Of a stretch of DNA of 42,790 bases, positions 1-10,385 are shown piece by piece. How positions within the stretch are numbered: position 1 is the stretch's first letter; the number at the start of each line of letters is the position of its first letter. The notes under the pieces are model-generated. The model had not been told where the DNA came from. It searched no databases and worked only from the letters and a program-made list of their open reading frames with translations. Source of the DNA: Acidobacterium sp. (GTDB lineage Bacteria; Acidobacteriota; Terriglobia; Terriglobales; Acidobacteriaceae); contig PKVY01000061.1 in assembly GCA_003131625.1 (NCBI GenBank), forward strand, positions 1 through 42,790. Direction: 5' to 3'. The translations under genes were made by a program, and so were the position numbers.

Positions 1-389
1 TCGTTGCTCCGGTGAACGGCATCGTCAGCGATCGAACCGTCGAAGTCGGGCAGAACGTCGCTCCCGGCCAGGAACTCATGAAGATCATCAATCTCGACGA
101 TGTTTGGATCACGGCGAACTTCAAAGAAACCCAGCTTCGGCAAATGAAGGTCGGCCAGCGCGTCACCATGGAGGTTGACGCCAACGGCAGAACCTACAAC
201 GGCAAGGTGGACAGCGTCGCCGGAGCCAGTGGCGCCCGCTTCAGCTTGCTGCCCCCAGAAAACGCTACGGGAAATTACGTGAAAGTGGTGCAGCGTATTC
301 CGGTCAAGATCGTGCTGGACCCCGGAGCGAACAATGATCACCAGTTGCGTCCCGGCATGTCCGTAACGCCCAAGGTTTGGATTCGCTAA
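1..389 (+). CDS. HlyD/EmrA-family membrane fusion protein, C-terminal part (5' end outside window)
   Basis: Periplasmic adaptor subunit of a multidrug export system, which links an inner-membrane pump to an outer-membrane channel. The reading frame is open from the window edge (codons from base 3) and starts with VAPVNGIVS, the second half of the biotinyl-lipoyl-like domain usual in HlyD adaptors. It is followed by the beta-barrel stretch (VWITANFKETQLRQMKVGQ) and ends in RPGMSVTPKVWIR, a typical EmrA C-terminus. Roughly the last 130 residues of an adaptor normally 350-400 long are present. The stop TAA (387-389) shares its last A with an ATG at 389, the expected start of the next gene, an MFS exporter, so the two look like an emrAB-type operon. 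The family is clear; the exported substrate cannot be read from the sequence. Confidence 0.88.
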   Translation, partial: VAPVNGIVSDRTVEVGQNVAPGQELMKIINLDDVWITANFKETQLRQMKVGQRVTMEVDANGRTYNGKVDSVAGASGARFSLLPPENATGNYVKVVQRIPVKIVLDPGANNDHQLRPGMSVTPKVWIR

Positions 390-442
390 TGGGTTCGGCC
401 ACCGCAACCATGGATCACGGGGACGACCATGCCGATGCCTAG
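389..442 (+). other. Original start and first codons of the MFS gene, ended by in-frame TAG
   Basis: The ATG at 389 overlaps the adaptor stop (TAATG) and is in the same frame as the MFS gene. It reads MGSATATMDHGDDHADA and then meets TAG at 440-442. Directly after the stop the same frame continues RPAVNPWVIALAVTLATFM into the exporter, so transmembrane helix 1 starts upstream of the first usable ATG (497). No ATG, GTG or TTG lies in this frame between 443 and 496. A nonsense mutation, a one-base sequence error or stop-codon readthrough would each explain this. Confidence 0.7.
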
Positions 443-496
443 CGTCCTGCAGTCAATCCGTGGGTAATTGCGCTGGCGGTCACGCTGGCGACGTTC

Positions 497-2008
497 ATGG
501 AGGTGCTCGACACCTCGATCGCCAACGTCGCCCTCCCGCACATCGCCGGTACGCTCTCGGCCACCCAGGACGAGTCCACCTGGGTGCTCACCAGCTACCT
601 CGTCGCCAACGCGATGGTGCTGCCGCTGTCGGGCTGGCTGTCCGGCTACCTCGGCCGCAAGCGCTTCTACATGACCTGCGTCATGCTGTTTACCATCTGC
701 TCGATGCTGTGCGGCCTGGCGCAGTCCCTGCCGCTGCTCGTGCTCTTCCGCGTGCTGCAGGGCGTTGGCGGCGGGGGGCTGGCGCCCAGCGAGCAGGCCA
801 TTCTCGCCGATACTTTTCCAGTCAGCAAGCGCGGCCAGGCCTTCGCCGTGTACGGGATGGCCGTCGTGGTGGCCCCAGCCATCGGGCCCACTCTCGGCGG
901 ATGGATCACCGACAATTTCAACTGGCACTGGATCTTTTTCATCAACCTGCCCGTGGGCCTGCTGTCGCTGTTCCTCACCCAGCGCATGGTCGAGGATCCT
1001 CCTTACCTGAAGGAGGAACAAAAGGTCACCGGGCGTGTGGATTTCATGGGGCTGGGACTCATATCGATCGGTGTGGGTTGCCTCGAATTCGTGCTGGATA
1101 AAGGACAGGAGAAGGACTGGTTCGGCGATTTGAACATCACCGCCTTCGCCATCATCGCGGCATGCACTCTGGTGGCATTCGTGTGGTGGGAATGGCGGCA
1201 CGAGGATCCGATCGTCGACATCCGGCTCCTCAAGAATCGTAATTTCGGCACTGCGGTGTTCCTGCAATTCGTCCTGGGCATGGTGCTGTTCGGCACCACC
1301 GTGCTGATCCCGCAGTTCCTCCAGGTGCTGCTCGGTTACACGGCGGAGCGGGCGGGCATGGTGTTGTCGCCCGGAGCTCTGGTCCTGATGTTAACCATGC
1401 CGATTGCGGGACGCCTCGTCAGCAGCGGTAAACTCGACCCGCGCCTGCTGGTGGCTATCGGCTATGCCATCACTGCTGTGGGGCTCTTCAATTTAACTCG
1501 ACTCGATCTGGGCGTTTCCTTCGGCCAGATCACGCTGTGGCGGGCGTACCAGGTGATGGGCTTGTCCTTCGTCTTTATCCCCATCAGCACGCTGAACTAC
1601 CTGGGCGTTCCGCGCAACAAGAACAATCAGATTTCCAGCTTTTCGAACTTTGCCCGCAATATCGGTGGGTCGGTGGGCACGGCCCTGCTGACCACATTTC
1701 TGGAGCGAACCCGTCAGACCCACATTTCCAGCCTCAGCTCCCATGCAGTGGCCGGGAGCCCGCAGTATTCGCGGTTTGTTGACGCGACCCGGGACGCGCT
1801 GGTGCGGCTGGGGCAAAGCGCCGGCGCCGCAAAGCAGCTTGCCATCGGCAATGCCTGGCAGTCTCTGAACCGGCAGGCGCAGATGCTGAGCTACCAGAGT
1901 GCGTTCTGGGGGCTGGGCCTGATCATCGCCTGCCTGATTCCCCTCCCGTTCATCATGCGGCGGCCGCCACGCAGGGAGCCGGCGCCCGAGGAAATAGCCG
2001 GGCATTAA
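497..2008 (+). CDS. DHA2/EmrB-type MFS drug exporter, N-terminus disrupted
   Basis: Proton-driven inner-membrane exporter of the 14-helix DHA2 family (EmrB/QacA), the expected pump for the upstream adaptor. The motif D1-like stretch MEVLDTSIANVALPHIAG, the helix 2-3 loop GYLGRKRF (motif A) and the motif C-like stretch APAIGPTLGGWI are all visible, followed by long hydrophobic segments throughout 503 residues. The start used here is the first ATG after an in-frame TAG at 440-442. It has no Shine-Dalgarno sequence and removes the first half of transmembrane helix 1, whose residues are still encoded at 443-496. The gene may therefore be non-functional, or the stop may be a sequence error. Apart from that stop the frame is intact to TAA. 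A LysR regulator follows 57 bp downstream. Confidence 0.85.
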   Translation: MEVLDTSIANVALPHIAGTLSATQDESTWVLTSYLVANAMVLPLSGWLSGYLGRKRFYMTCVMLFTICSMLCGLAQSLPLLVLFRVLQGVGGGGLAPSEQAILADTFPVSKRGQAFAVYGMAVVVAPAIGPTLGGWITDNFNWHWIFFINLPVGLLSLFLTQRMVEDPPYLKEEQKVTGRVDFMGLGLISIGVGCLEFVLDKGQEKDWFGDLNITAFAIIAACTLVAFVWWEWRHEDPIVDIRLLKNRNFGTAVFLQFVLGMVLFGTTVLIPQFLQVLLGYTAERAGMVLSPGALVLMLTMPIAGRLVSSGKLDPRLLVAIGYAITAVGLFNLTRLDLGVSFGQITLWRAYQVMGLSFVFIPISTLNYLGVPRNKNNQISSFSNFARNIGGSVGTALLTTFLERTRQTHISSLSSHAVAGSPQYSRFVDATRDALVRLGQSAGAAKQLAIGNAWQSLNRQAQMLSYQSAFWGLGLIIACLIPLPFIMRRPPRREPAPEEIAGH

Positions 2009-2065
2009 CAGGCTGTGAAAACGCTTGTGGGGGGTGGCTGCCCCGCATATCCTTATTGATTAACG

Positions 2066-2992
2066 ATGGACTTCGAAAATCTTCGGACGTTTCTGGAAGT
2101 CAGCCGCCTGAAGAGCTTTTCCCGAGCCGCACAAAAGCTCCTCCGCACCCAGCCGGCCATCTCGGCACAGATTCGCACCCTCGAGCAGGAGGTGGGCGCT
2201 CGCCTCTTCGATCGCGACGGCGGAAAGGTCACTTTCACCGCGGCGGGCCGGCTCTTCGAGCCTTTTGCCGAGTATTGCGTTGACCGGCAGAGGCACATTC
2301 TGCTCGCCATTGCCGAGCAGGAGCGATCGCCGCGCGGCGAGCTGGCCATCAGCGCGAACGAGGCGACCCATCTTTATGTACTGCCCCAGGTGTTCGCGCA
2401 GTTTCGGCGGCAGTATCCGAGGGTGATGCTGAGCGTGGTGCGCGCGGAGCGATTGCGGACCCTCGAAAACGTGGTGAACCGAGAGGTGGATTTCGGCGTT
2501 GTGTCCATGCCCGTGCGCGACACCCGGCTGACCGTGGAACCGATCCACCGCGACGAGCTGGTACTGGTGGCCCCGCGGGGTCACCCGCTGGGCGGTCGCG
2601 AGACGGTGCGCTTGCAGGAGGCGGCCAGGTATCCACTGTTGCTGCCGGCCCACGGACGCCGCCGCGAGCAGCTCGACGAGCTTTTCCGCGTCAACGAAAT
2701 TGTCCCCCGCGTGGCCATGGAAGTGGAGTCCAGCGAGATGCTCAAGCGCTACATCAGCGTGGGGCTGGGCCTGGGATTTCTGCCCCGCACCAACGTCGCC
2801 GAAGAGGAGCGGGCCGGAGTGCTGCACCTTCTGGCGCTCGACGGAGTCCGCCTCGCGCGGGATCTGGCGCTGGTTTTCCGCAAGGATCGCCAGTTATCGC
2901 GGGCGGCAAAGGAATTTCTGGAGATCGCGACCGAACCCTTCAAAAAACGCGATCACGATGCAGGCGCCGCGCGGGGCCGCAGTGCCGTATGA
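2066..2992 (+). CDS. LysR-family transcriptional regulator
   Basis: DNA-binding regulator of 308 residues, the usual LysR length. Residues 1-60 form the winged helix-turn-helix (MDFENLRTFLEV, SFSRAAQKL, QPAISAQIRTLEQEVGARLFDR). Residues about 90-295 form the effector-binding domain, recognisable from GELAISANEATHLYVLPQ and the RLRTLENVV and DFGVVS stretches. The effector is not predictable. It lies on the same strand directly after the MFS exporter, so regulation of the efflux genes is possible but is inference only. The start codon is preceded by AT-rich DNA (TTATTGATTAACG) with no strong ribosome-binding site. Confidence 0.9.
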   Translation: MDFENLRTFLEVSRLKSFSRAAQKLLRTQPAISAQIRTLEQEVGARLFDRDGGKVTFTAAGRLFEPFAEYCVDRQRHILLAIAEQERSPRGELAISANEATHLYVLPQVFAQFRRQYPRVMLSVVRAERLRTLENVVNREVDFGVVSMPVRDTRLTVEPIHRDELVLVAPRGHPLGGRETVRLQEAARYPLLLPAHGRRREQLDELFRVNEIVPRVAMEVESSEMLKRYISVGLGLGFLPRTNVAEEERAGVLHLLALDGVRLARDLALVFRKDRQLSRAAKEFLEIATEPFKKRDHDAGAARGRSAV

Positions 2993-3133
2993 TTGAAAAC
3001 GGCGTGAATTCATTCAACCGGTGTCCCCGGCGGCATTGCCCGTGTGATATGTTGCAGCGGGGTTCAGTTTTTTCAGGCCGATCAGGGCTCCGGACATCAG
3101 ACCGAGCGGAGGGTTCGAGAATTGGGAAAAAGC

Positions 3134-3679
3134 ATGGTCCCGAGGCGGCTGTTTTTTACCAAGGGCGTTGGGAAACATAAGGAACGGCTGACCTCCTTTG
3201 AGCTGGCACTGCGCGATGCCGGCGTTGCGGCGCACAACCTGGTGCGCGTTTCATCGATTTTCCCGCCCCAGGCGAAGCTGATCGGGCGCAAAGAGGGTCT
3301 GAAATACCTGAGTCCGGGCGAAGTGGTCTTCGCTGTTGTGGCTGAAAACTCGACGCGCGAGCCGCACCGGCTGGTGGCGTCCAGCATCGGCGTAGCGATT
3401 CCGAGTGATCGTAACACTTACGGTTACTTAAGCGAGCATCACAGCTTCGGAGAGACTGAGGATCAGGCCGGAGAATACGCCGAAGAGCTGGCGGCGGAGA
3501 TGCTGGCCACAACCCTGGACGTGGATTTCGATCCCGACAAGAGCTGGGACGAGAAAAAGGAGATTTATCGCATTTCCAACAAGATTGTCCGCACCGCAAA
3601 CGTGACGCAGTCGGCCATTGGAGACAAACGCGGGCTCTGGACGACGACGATTGCGGCGGCAATCCTGATTTTCGAGTAA
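3134..3679 (+). CDS. Pyruvoyl-dependent arginine decarboxylase
   Basis: Decarboxylates arginine to agmatine, the first step of the agmatine route to putrescine. Enzymes of this family are made as a proenzyme that cuts itself at a Ser-Ser bond, turning the second Ser into the pyruvoyl cofactor. The diagnostic segment [11 protein letters not shown] is present at residues 35-45, with Ser40-Ser41 as the expected cleavage pair. The C-terminal half ([28 protein letters not shown]) also matches the family. The start [11 protein letters not shown] was chosen over an upstream in-frame start at 3044 because homologous N-termini begin here; the product is 181 residues. The genes for the next two steps follow on the same strand. 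The family is best known from archaea and Chlamydia and is patchy in other bacteria. Confidence 0.92.
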   Translation: MVPRRLFFTKGVGKHKERLTSFELALRDAGVAAHNLVRVSSIFPPQAKLIGRKEGLKYLSPGEVVFAVVAENSTREPHRLVASSIGVAIPSDRNTYGYLSEHHSFGETEDQAGEYAEELAAEMLATTLDVDFDPDKSWDEKKEIYRISNKIVRTANVTQSAIGDKRGLWTTTIAAAILIFE

Positions 3680-3699
3680 TCGGAGCAGGTATAAGCCGG

Positions 3700-3727
3700 G
3701 GCGTGGGCCAAGTGGCCTGCGCCTTTT
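3700..3727 (+). terminator. Imperfect hairpin with T-tract between arginine decarboxylase and amidase genes
   Basis: GGCGTGGGCC (3700-3709), loop AAGT, then GGCCTGCGCC (3714-3723), followed by TTTTGCTTGTTT. The stem pairs except at two central positions. It lies 20 bp after the decarboxylase stop and 41 bp before the amidase start. It resembles a weak rho-independent terminator or attenuator that could lower expression of the downstream genes. This is read by eye without folding. Confidence 0.4.
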
Positions 3728-3767
3728 GCTTGTTTCCGCCGGATTTGTAACCGCAACAAGCACAATT

Positions 3768-4681
3768 ATGGAAGACAACAGCACATTTCGCGTCGGACTG
3801 GTCCAGATGAGCTGCGGACCCGATCCGGACGCCAATCTGGAGAAGGCCGCCGAGCGCGTGCACGAGGCTGCGCATCAGGGAGCGGCCGTTGTTTGCCTCC
3901 CCGAACTGTTTCAGGCCCAGTATTTCTGCCAGCGCGAGGATATAAGGCTGTTCGATCTTGCCGAGCCGATTCCCGGCCCCACCACCGAAAGGCTGGCCGC
4001 GGTGGCGCGCGAAGAGAAGGTCGTCGTCATTGCGTCGTTGTTTGAGCGGCGCGCTCCCGGCCTGTATCACAACACCGCCGCGATCCTCGAAAACGATGGG
4101 CACATCGCGGGCTTGTACCGGAAAATGCACATCCCCGACGATCCGTTGTATTACGAAAAGTTCTACTTCACGCCGGGAGATCTGGGATTCCGCGCGTTCG
4201 ATACTTCGGCGGGAAAAATTGGAACGCTGGTGTGCTGGGATCAGTGGTATCCGGAAGGCGCGCGGATCACCGCGCTCCAGGGCGCGAATGTCCTGTTTTA
4301 CCCGACTGCGATCGGATGGCACCCGCAGGAAAAGAACGAGTTTGGAACCGCGCAATACGAGGCGTGGCAGATTATCCAGCGCGCGCACGCCATTGCCAAC
4401 GGTGTCTATGTTGCCGCGGTCAATCGCGTCGGCGTGGAACACGGCGATGTGCGCGGGAATCGCGTCGAAGGTCCTGGGCTGGAATTCTGGGGCGGATCGT
4501 TTCTCGCCGATCCCTTTGGGCGCGTGATCGCCAAAGCCAGCCATGATCGCGAAGAGATTCTGATGGGTGAGATCGATCTGTGCCAGATGGAAGACACTCG
4601 CCGCAACTGGCCGTTCCTGCGCGACCGGCGCATTGATGCGTATGGGCCCATCGTCAACCGCTTCCTGGACGGCGACAGCGA

Positions 4682-4685
<4 letters not shown>
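3768..4685 (+). CDS. aguB: N-carbamoylputrescine amidase
   Basis: Nitrilase-superfamily amidohydrolase that turns N-carbamoylputrescine into putrescine, CO2 and ammonia in the cytoplasm. The Glu-Lys-Cys triad is visible: Glu46 in CLPELFQAQYF, Lys119 in YRKMHIPDDP and Cys156 in VCWDQWYPEGAR. These flanking sequences are characteristic of AguB rather than of general nitrilases. The product is 305 residues, normal for the family. The start MEDNSTFRVGLVQ is preferred over the upstream in-frame start at 3726, which adds a non-homologous hydrophobic tail. The stop overlaps the agmatine deiminase start by ATGA, so the two are translationally coupled. Confidence 0.94.
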
Positions 4686-6255
<1,570 letters not shown>

Positions 6256-6281
6256 AATTCGGCCCTTCCAGCTTGTTCGCC

Positions 6282-6294
6282 TACACTGGAAGCA
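6282..6294 (+). promoter_or_regulatory. Putative -10 element 7 bp before the HAD gene start (leaderless type)
   Basis: TACACT at 6282-6287 is followed by 7 nt and then ATG at 6295, the spacing of a -10 box at a leaderless transcript. No good -35 hexamer is seen 16-18 bp upstream. A 7-bp inverted repeat, CTTCCAG (6265-6271) and CTGGAAG (6286-6292), brackets the element and could be an operator. Confidence 0.4.
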
Positions 6295-7203
6295 ATGCCC
6301 TCCATCAAAATGATCGTCGTGGACATCGACGGCACGCTGCTGTCTGCGCCTGGAAGCGTCGTGAGCCGGCGCAACTGCCGCGCGCTGCGCGACGCCGAAG
6401 CAGCCGGCATCGAAATCGTCGTCGCCACGGGTCGTCGTCAGGCGTATACGATGCCGCTGATCGAACCCATTGGGCTGAAACCGGAAACCGTGCTCATTAC
6501 CTCGAATGGAACCGTGATGCGCACGATGGCTGGCCAGCCAATCGACCGCTTTCTGCTGCCGGTGGAAACGGCGCGCGCGCTGTGTCCGGCATTGCGGCCT
6601 TTCGGCACGACCGTCTTTACATTCGACCGCGAAGGTCCTGGCGAACTGGTGCTCGAATCCGTCGATGCTCTGCACGCGCGCGTCTCGTTGTGGGTGGAAG
6701 CCAATCGTCCATGGATTCTCGAAGTTCGGCCGCTGGAACGAGCCTTCGATCAGGGTGAAGCGCCTGTTCAGGGAATGGTTTGTGGCGGCGTCGACGAAAT
6801 GCGCGGCGCTGAAGAATGGCTGACGGAAAGCGAGCTGTCCGCTTCCGTTGAACTCCATCGCACCGAATATCCATCGCGCGACCTCACCATCCTCGACATT
6901 CTGCCGCCAGGCTGCTCGAAAGGCGCAGCTCTGCGCAAGCTGGCGCATCAACGCGGCCTGATGCCGGAAGAAGTTGTGGCCATTGGCGACAACTGGAACG
7001 ACCTCGAGATGCTGGAATTCGCAGGTCGCGCTGTCGTGGTCGCCAATGGCGCTCCTGATTTGGTGGAACTGGCGCGCAGCCGAAGATGGGAAATCGCGCC
7101 TGCCAACGACGAAGACGGCGTTGCTCAGGTGATTGACGGCATTCTGCTGCCCCTGCGTGGCGGCGCGCGCGATCACAGCATCTCGCAAACCCCACATCCA
7201 TAA
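6295..7203 (+). CDS. HAD-superfamily hydrolase, Cof subfamily (sugar/nucleotide phosphatase)
   Basis: Soluble phosphatase of the haloacid dehalogenase superfamily, IIB (Cof) type. Motif I is VVDIDGTLL (nucleophile Asp10, general acid Asp12). Motif II falls at ITSNGT, the conserved Lys in CSKGAALRKL, and motif III/IV at VAIGDNWNDLEML. The cap domain lies between residues about 85 and 210. Members dephosphorylate flavin, sugar or nucleotide phosphates; the substrate cannot be told from sequence. The 302-residue length is slightly above the usual 270 owing to a short C-terminal tail. It is separated from tadA by 39 bp that contain a possible promoter. Confidence 0.88.
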   Translation: MPSIKMIVVDIDGTLLSAPGSVVSRRNCRALRDAEAAGIEIVVATGRRQAYTMPLIEPIGLKPETVLITSNGTVMRTMAGQPIDRFLLPVETARALCPALRPFGTTVFTFDREGPGELVLESVDALHARVSLWVEANRPWILEVRPLERAFDQGEAPVQGMVCGGVDEMRGAEEWLTESELSASVELHRTEYPSRDLTILDILPPGCSKGAALRKLAHQRGLMPEEVVAIGDNWNDLEMLEFAGRAVVVANGAPDLVELARSRRWEIAPANDEDGVAQVIDGILLPLRGGARDHSISQTPHP

Positions 7204-7275
7204 CCATTTAGTGGCAGGCCGCGAGTTGAACGCTTTCACCGGATTCTGCGTCTGCAATGGTAGAGTAAAGAGGAA

Positions 7276-8004
7276 ATGCCTCGCTTTCCCACCCCTTTCT
7301 GGTGCTCCGTGCTCGCGATTGGCAGCGTTGTGCCGGTCGCGCAAGCTGCCGAACATGTGACCCTGAAAAACGGATTCGACCTCTTCTGCGACCACCGCGA
7401 AACCGACGGACAAAAAGTCCGGCTGTACGTCGACGCGGCTGGTTCGAGCTTCCTCGAAGTGAACGCTTCTGACATCGTTTCGGCCGAGCATGTCGATCTG
7501 CCGAAACCGATTGCAACCGACGCACCGAAAGTGGCCACCAACGCGCCTGCCGCAATACCGGCCGCGGAAAAGCTGTCGGATTCCGATCTGCAGCCGATCC
7601 TGGCGCAAGCCGGAACCACGCACAATCTCGATGCCGATTTGCTGGCCAGCGTGGTGCGCGCGGAAAGCGGCGGTCATGCGCGCGCCGTAAGTCGCACTGG
7701 CGCGCAAGGATTGATGCAGTTAATGCCGGCAACGGCTTCCGATCTCGGCGTGACCAACAGCTTCGCGCCCAGCGAAAACGTTCAGGGTGGAACCGCGTAT
7801 CTGGATGCGCTGCTGAAGCGGTACAACGACAATCTGCCGCTGGCACTGGCCGCTTATAACGCTGGTCCTGCAGCTGTCGATCGCTGGCATGGCATTCCTC
7901 CTTATCGCGAAACGCGTGCTTACGTGGCGCGCGTGATTCACGAATACAATCGCCGCTATGCGCTGCGCCATCAGGCCGAATTGCGGCCTTCCGCAGCGCA
8001 CTGA
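7276..8004 (+). CDS. Lytic transglycosylase (SLT domain), secreted
   Basis: Murein-cleaving enzyme that forms 1,6-anhydro-muropeptides. Residues 1-25 form a signal peptide (hydrophobic FWCSVLAIGSVVPVAQA, cleavage near AQA-AE). Residues 26-75 are a small beta-rich domain (HVTLKNGFDLFCDHRE) seen in front of SLT domains in related bacteria. Residues about 105-225 form the SLT domain with catalytic Glu130 in RAESGGHARAVSR, then GAQGLMQLMPATA and the ALAAYNAGPAAVDRW block. The product is 242 residues. A purine-rich AAAGAGGAA sequence precedes the start. The downstream membrane protein follows within 45 bp, so the two may be co-transcribed. Confidence 0.92.
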   Translation: MPRFPTPFWCSVLAIGSVVPVAQAAEHVTLKNGFDLFCDHRETDGQKVRLYVDAAGSSFLEVNASDIVSAEHVDLPKPIATDAPKVATNAPAAIPAAEKLSDSDLQPILAQAGTTHNLDADLLASVVRAESGGHARAVSRTGAQGLMQLMPATASDLGVTNSFAPSENVQGGTAYLDALLKRYNDNLPLALAAYNAGPAAVDRWHGIPPYRETRAYVARVIHEYNRRYALRHQAELRPSAAH

Positions 8005-8044
8005 CGCATGTCCGTTCCCTCTCTTTCGTTCCCGGAGTCCTGAT

Positions 8045-9103
8045 TTGAAATCGAACCGAAACCGGATCGTCGCGGCCCTGATCGTGCTGGCTGTGGTCGC
8101 GCTGGTTTGGTTCGAACGCCATCGCATCCATTTCGACTGGCACGCGTTCGGGCAACAGCTGCACATGGCGGACTCGCGCAGAATCGTCTTTGGGCTGGGC
8201 TGCATTTATGCCGCTTATCTGGTGCGTTCGGTGCGTTGGGCCTGGCTCGTCCGTCACAAGAAGAAACTGTCTCCGCTGTCGTTGCTGGGCACGCAGGTGA
8301 TCGGTTTTACCGCGGTCGCTCTCATCGGCCGCTTTGCCGATCTGGTTCGTCCGTATCTCGTCTCGAAAAAAACCGGCCTGCCGCTCAGCTCGCAAATTGC
8401 TGTGTACGTTGTGGAGCGCCTTTTCGACGCCGGTTCGATGGCGCTGATCACCTCTTCCGTCATCTTGCTGTCGCCGTCAGGATCGCTGCCGCATGCCGAA
8501 GTGATGCGCAAAGCCGGATACTGGGGTCTTGCGCTGACGGTTCTGGGCACGCTGTTTCTGGTCGTGGTGCGCCTGAACGGCGACGCCGTGGCTTCGTTCT
8601 TCGAGCGAATCTTCTCGCTTCTCTCGAAACGCATTGGCGTGGCTGTGGCGGACAAGATCCGCGCCTTTCACTCAGGGCTGGACACAATTCGGTCGCTCTC
8701 CGATTTCGCGGTGGCGGCCGCGCTTTCGCTCGGCATGTGGGTGATCATCGCGCTCGCGTATCTGGAAACGACGCTGGCGTTCGTCGCCAGTCCTGAACTG
8801 GCGGCGATGACGCCGGCCAAAGGCGTGCTGCTGATGATCGTCAGCGGCGGCGCCAGCATCATCCAGCTTCCCGTGCTGGGCTGGTTCACGCAGATCGGTT
8901 TGGTGGCGGCTGCCATCTCGAAGTTCTTCGGCGTCGGCGCTGAACCGGCGATGGGCTGCGCTGCGACGCTGCTGCTGGTCACGTTCCTGGGCATTGTGCC
9001 GGTTGGGCTCGTCTGGGCACGCTTCGAGCATGTGTCGCTGAAGAAGGTGACCGAGGAAAGCGAGCACGCTGGCGAAGAGCTGGCGCATCGGCGCGCTGGC
9101 TGA
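8045..9103 (+). CDS. UPF0104/LPG-synthase-TM family integral membrane protein (flippase-like)
   Basis: Polytopic inner-membrane protein of about 350 residues with eight or so hydrophobic segments. The family (AglD/MprF transmembrane part) is recognised from YLVRSVRWAWLVR, the GRFADLVRPYLVSKKTGLP block and VVERLFDAGSMAL. These proteins are thought to move or modify lipid-linked molecules; the substrate is unknown. The start chosen is TTG at 8045, after CCCGGAGTCC, which gives a short cytoplasmic head and then the first helix. An upstream in-frame ATG (7958) lies inside the lytic transglycosylase gene and adds a non-hydrophobic tail. Confidence 0.82.
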   Translation: MKSNRNRIVAALIVLAVVALVWFERHRIHFDWHAFGQQLHMADSRRIVFGLGCIYAAYLVRSVRWAWLVRHKKKLSPLSLLGTQVIGFTAVALIGRFADLVRPYLVSKKTGLPLSSQIAVYVVERLFDAGSMALITSSVILLSPSGSLPHAEVMRKAGYWGLALTVLGTLFLVVVRLNGDAVASFFERIFSLLSKRIGVAVADKIRAFHSGLDTIRSLSDFAVAAALSLGMWVIIALAYLETTLAFVASPELAAMTPAKGVLLMIVSGGASIIQLPVLGWFTQIGLVAAAISKFFGVGAEPAMGCAATLLLVTFLGIVPVGLVWARFEHVSLKKVTEESEHAGEELAHRRAG

Positions 9104-9153
9104 AAAGCGGTTGGCGAAGAAGCGGCTTGTATTTTCAAGAGAGGATAGGGGGC

Positions 9154-9188
9154 GGAGTCCAAACTCCAAACTCTAAACTCTAAACACG
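9154..9188. repeat. Heptamer-period repeat array (AAACTCT type)
   Basis: Direct heptamers AAACTCC (9161), AAACTCT (9168), AAACTCT (9175) and AAACACG (9182), preceded by a weaker unit. The sequence lies between the membrane protein gene and the DUF1801 gene. It is the reverse complement in type of the arrays at 15100 and 26078. Confidence 0.8.
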
Positions 9189-9197
9189 GAGCTTCCG

Positions 9198-9599
9198 ATG
9201 AGAACGGAACTGCTGCGATTCAACGGTGCTGTCGAACGCGATCCCGCTATCGATGCCTGGATGAAGGAGCATGGAGGTGAATTGGGAGCCATCGCGCGGG
9301 AGTGGTTTGAGGCGATGCGAAAATGCGGCGACGAAGTCCGCGAGCTCCTGCATGACGGCTGTCCGGTTGCATGTCTGGGCGACGCGCCTTTCGGCTACGT
9401 CAATGTATTCACGGCGCACGCGAACGTGGGGTTCTTTCATGGCGCAACGCTGCCGGATCCGGCGTGCTTGTTGCAGGGCGCCGGCAAGTTCACGCGCCAC
9501 GTGCAGCTGCGACCGGGAACGGCCACCGACGCCGCGGCGCTCAGCAGACTCATCGAGACGGCGTACTCGGATATCAAGGCACGCGTCGAAAACGGCTAG
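9198..9599 (+). CDS. DUF1801 (YdhG-like) domain protein
   Basis: Small soluble protein of 133 residues. The segment VNVFTAHANVGFFHGATLPDPACLLQGAGKFTRHVQLR is the hallmark block of DUF1801 proteins, a fold of unknown biochemical role. No signal peptide or membrane segment. The C-terminus, about 25 residues, is helical and ends ARVENG. The gene converges with the dihydrofolate-reductase-like gene on the other strand and overlaps it by four bases. A heptamer repeat array ends 9 bp before the ATG. Function cannot be predicted further. Confidence 0.8.
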   Translation: MRTELLRFNGAVERDPAIDAWMKEHGGELGAIAREWFEAMRKCGDEVRELLHDGCPVACLGDAPFGYVNVFTAHANVGFFHGATLPDPACLLQGAGKFTRHVQLRPGTATDAAALSRLIETAYSDIKARVENG

Positions 9600-10150
9600 C
9601 TCAGAGAAGCACCCTGAGAGGCTGCGGGCGCGGCGACAGGTTCGTATTCGCTCTGCACGCGGCCGCCGTCAAAAATGCGCGTCGCGACGTGGCGCAGACT
9701 GAGGTCGCGCGGGAGGGGGCCAAACAACGGGATGCCTGTTCCGATGAGGACGGGCACGCGTGTGACGATCAGCCGGTCGATGAGACCGGCCGCCAGGAAT
9801 CGCTGGATGGTGATGCCGCCATCGATATATGCGTGCTGGCAGCCGCGTTCACGGATCCGGGCCACGATTGCGGCCGGTTCGCCGGACATCTGCTCGACCA
9901 CGCCTTTGATGGAGGAGAGATCGAGCGGACGGCTGCTGAGTACGACCACGGGTTTCTGGCCGTAGGGCCATTGGCCGAAGGCCTGCACGACTTTGAAGGT
10001 ATTGCGCCCGATCACAACGCCATCGACGCCTGCATAGAATTCATCGTAGCCGTGCGGTACCTGCTCGCCGCTATCCAGAAAATCGAAGGTGTGGTTCGTC
10101 CGAGCCAGAAAGCCATCGACGCTCACACCGCAGAAGACTGAGAGTTTCAT
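9596..10150 (-). CDS. Dihydrofolate reductase/RibD C-terminal-like family protein
   Basis: Stand-alone NADPH-binding reductase domain of 184 residues, similar to YyaP/YwjB-type proteins. It begins [16 protein letters not shown], the usual first strand and catalytic loop, and contains VVIGRNTF, the Rossmann segment [13 protein letters not shown] and the IPVL-like [17 protein letters not shown]. The substrate is not known for most members, and an actual DHFR role is unlikely. GAGGAA lies a few bases before the ATG at 10150. It stands convergent to the DUF1801 gene and divergent from the hydrolase. Confidence 0.85.
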   Translation of the reverse strand: MKLSVFCGVSVDGFLARTNHTFDFLDSGEQVPHGYDEFYAGVDGVVIGRNTFKVVQAFGQWPYGQKPVVVLSSRPLDLSSIKGVVEQMSGEPAAIVARIRERGCQHAYIDGGITIQRFLAAGLIDRLIVTRVPVLIGTGIPLFGPLPRDLSLRHVATRIFDGGRVQSEYEPVAAPAASQGASLS

Positions 10151-10385
10151 CGCGCAGGTTCCTCGTTTGCGTTATAAATCTCATTGTCCCTCTGCGCGGA
10201 CGTACCTGCAGAAAAATGCGGTGCGAAAACTGCGGCTTTTGGGGTCGCGCGAACGGGAGTGTCGTTCATTCTCGTTGATGAAGCGGCTGCCGGTGCAGCG
10301 GGTCTGGTTTAACCGGATTTTGATCATTCAACCCAACCCTGCGAGCGATACCACTCGTCAGAGAAACCATCAAGGAGATCCTCAG

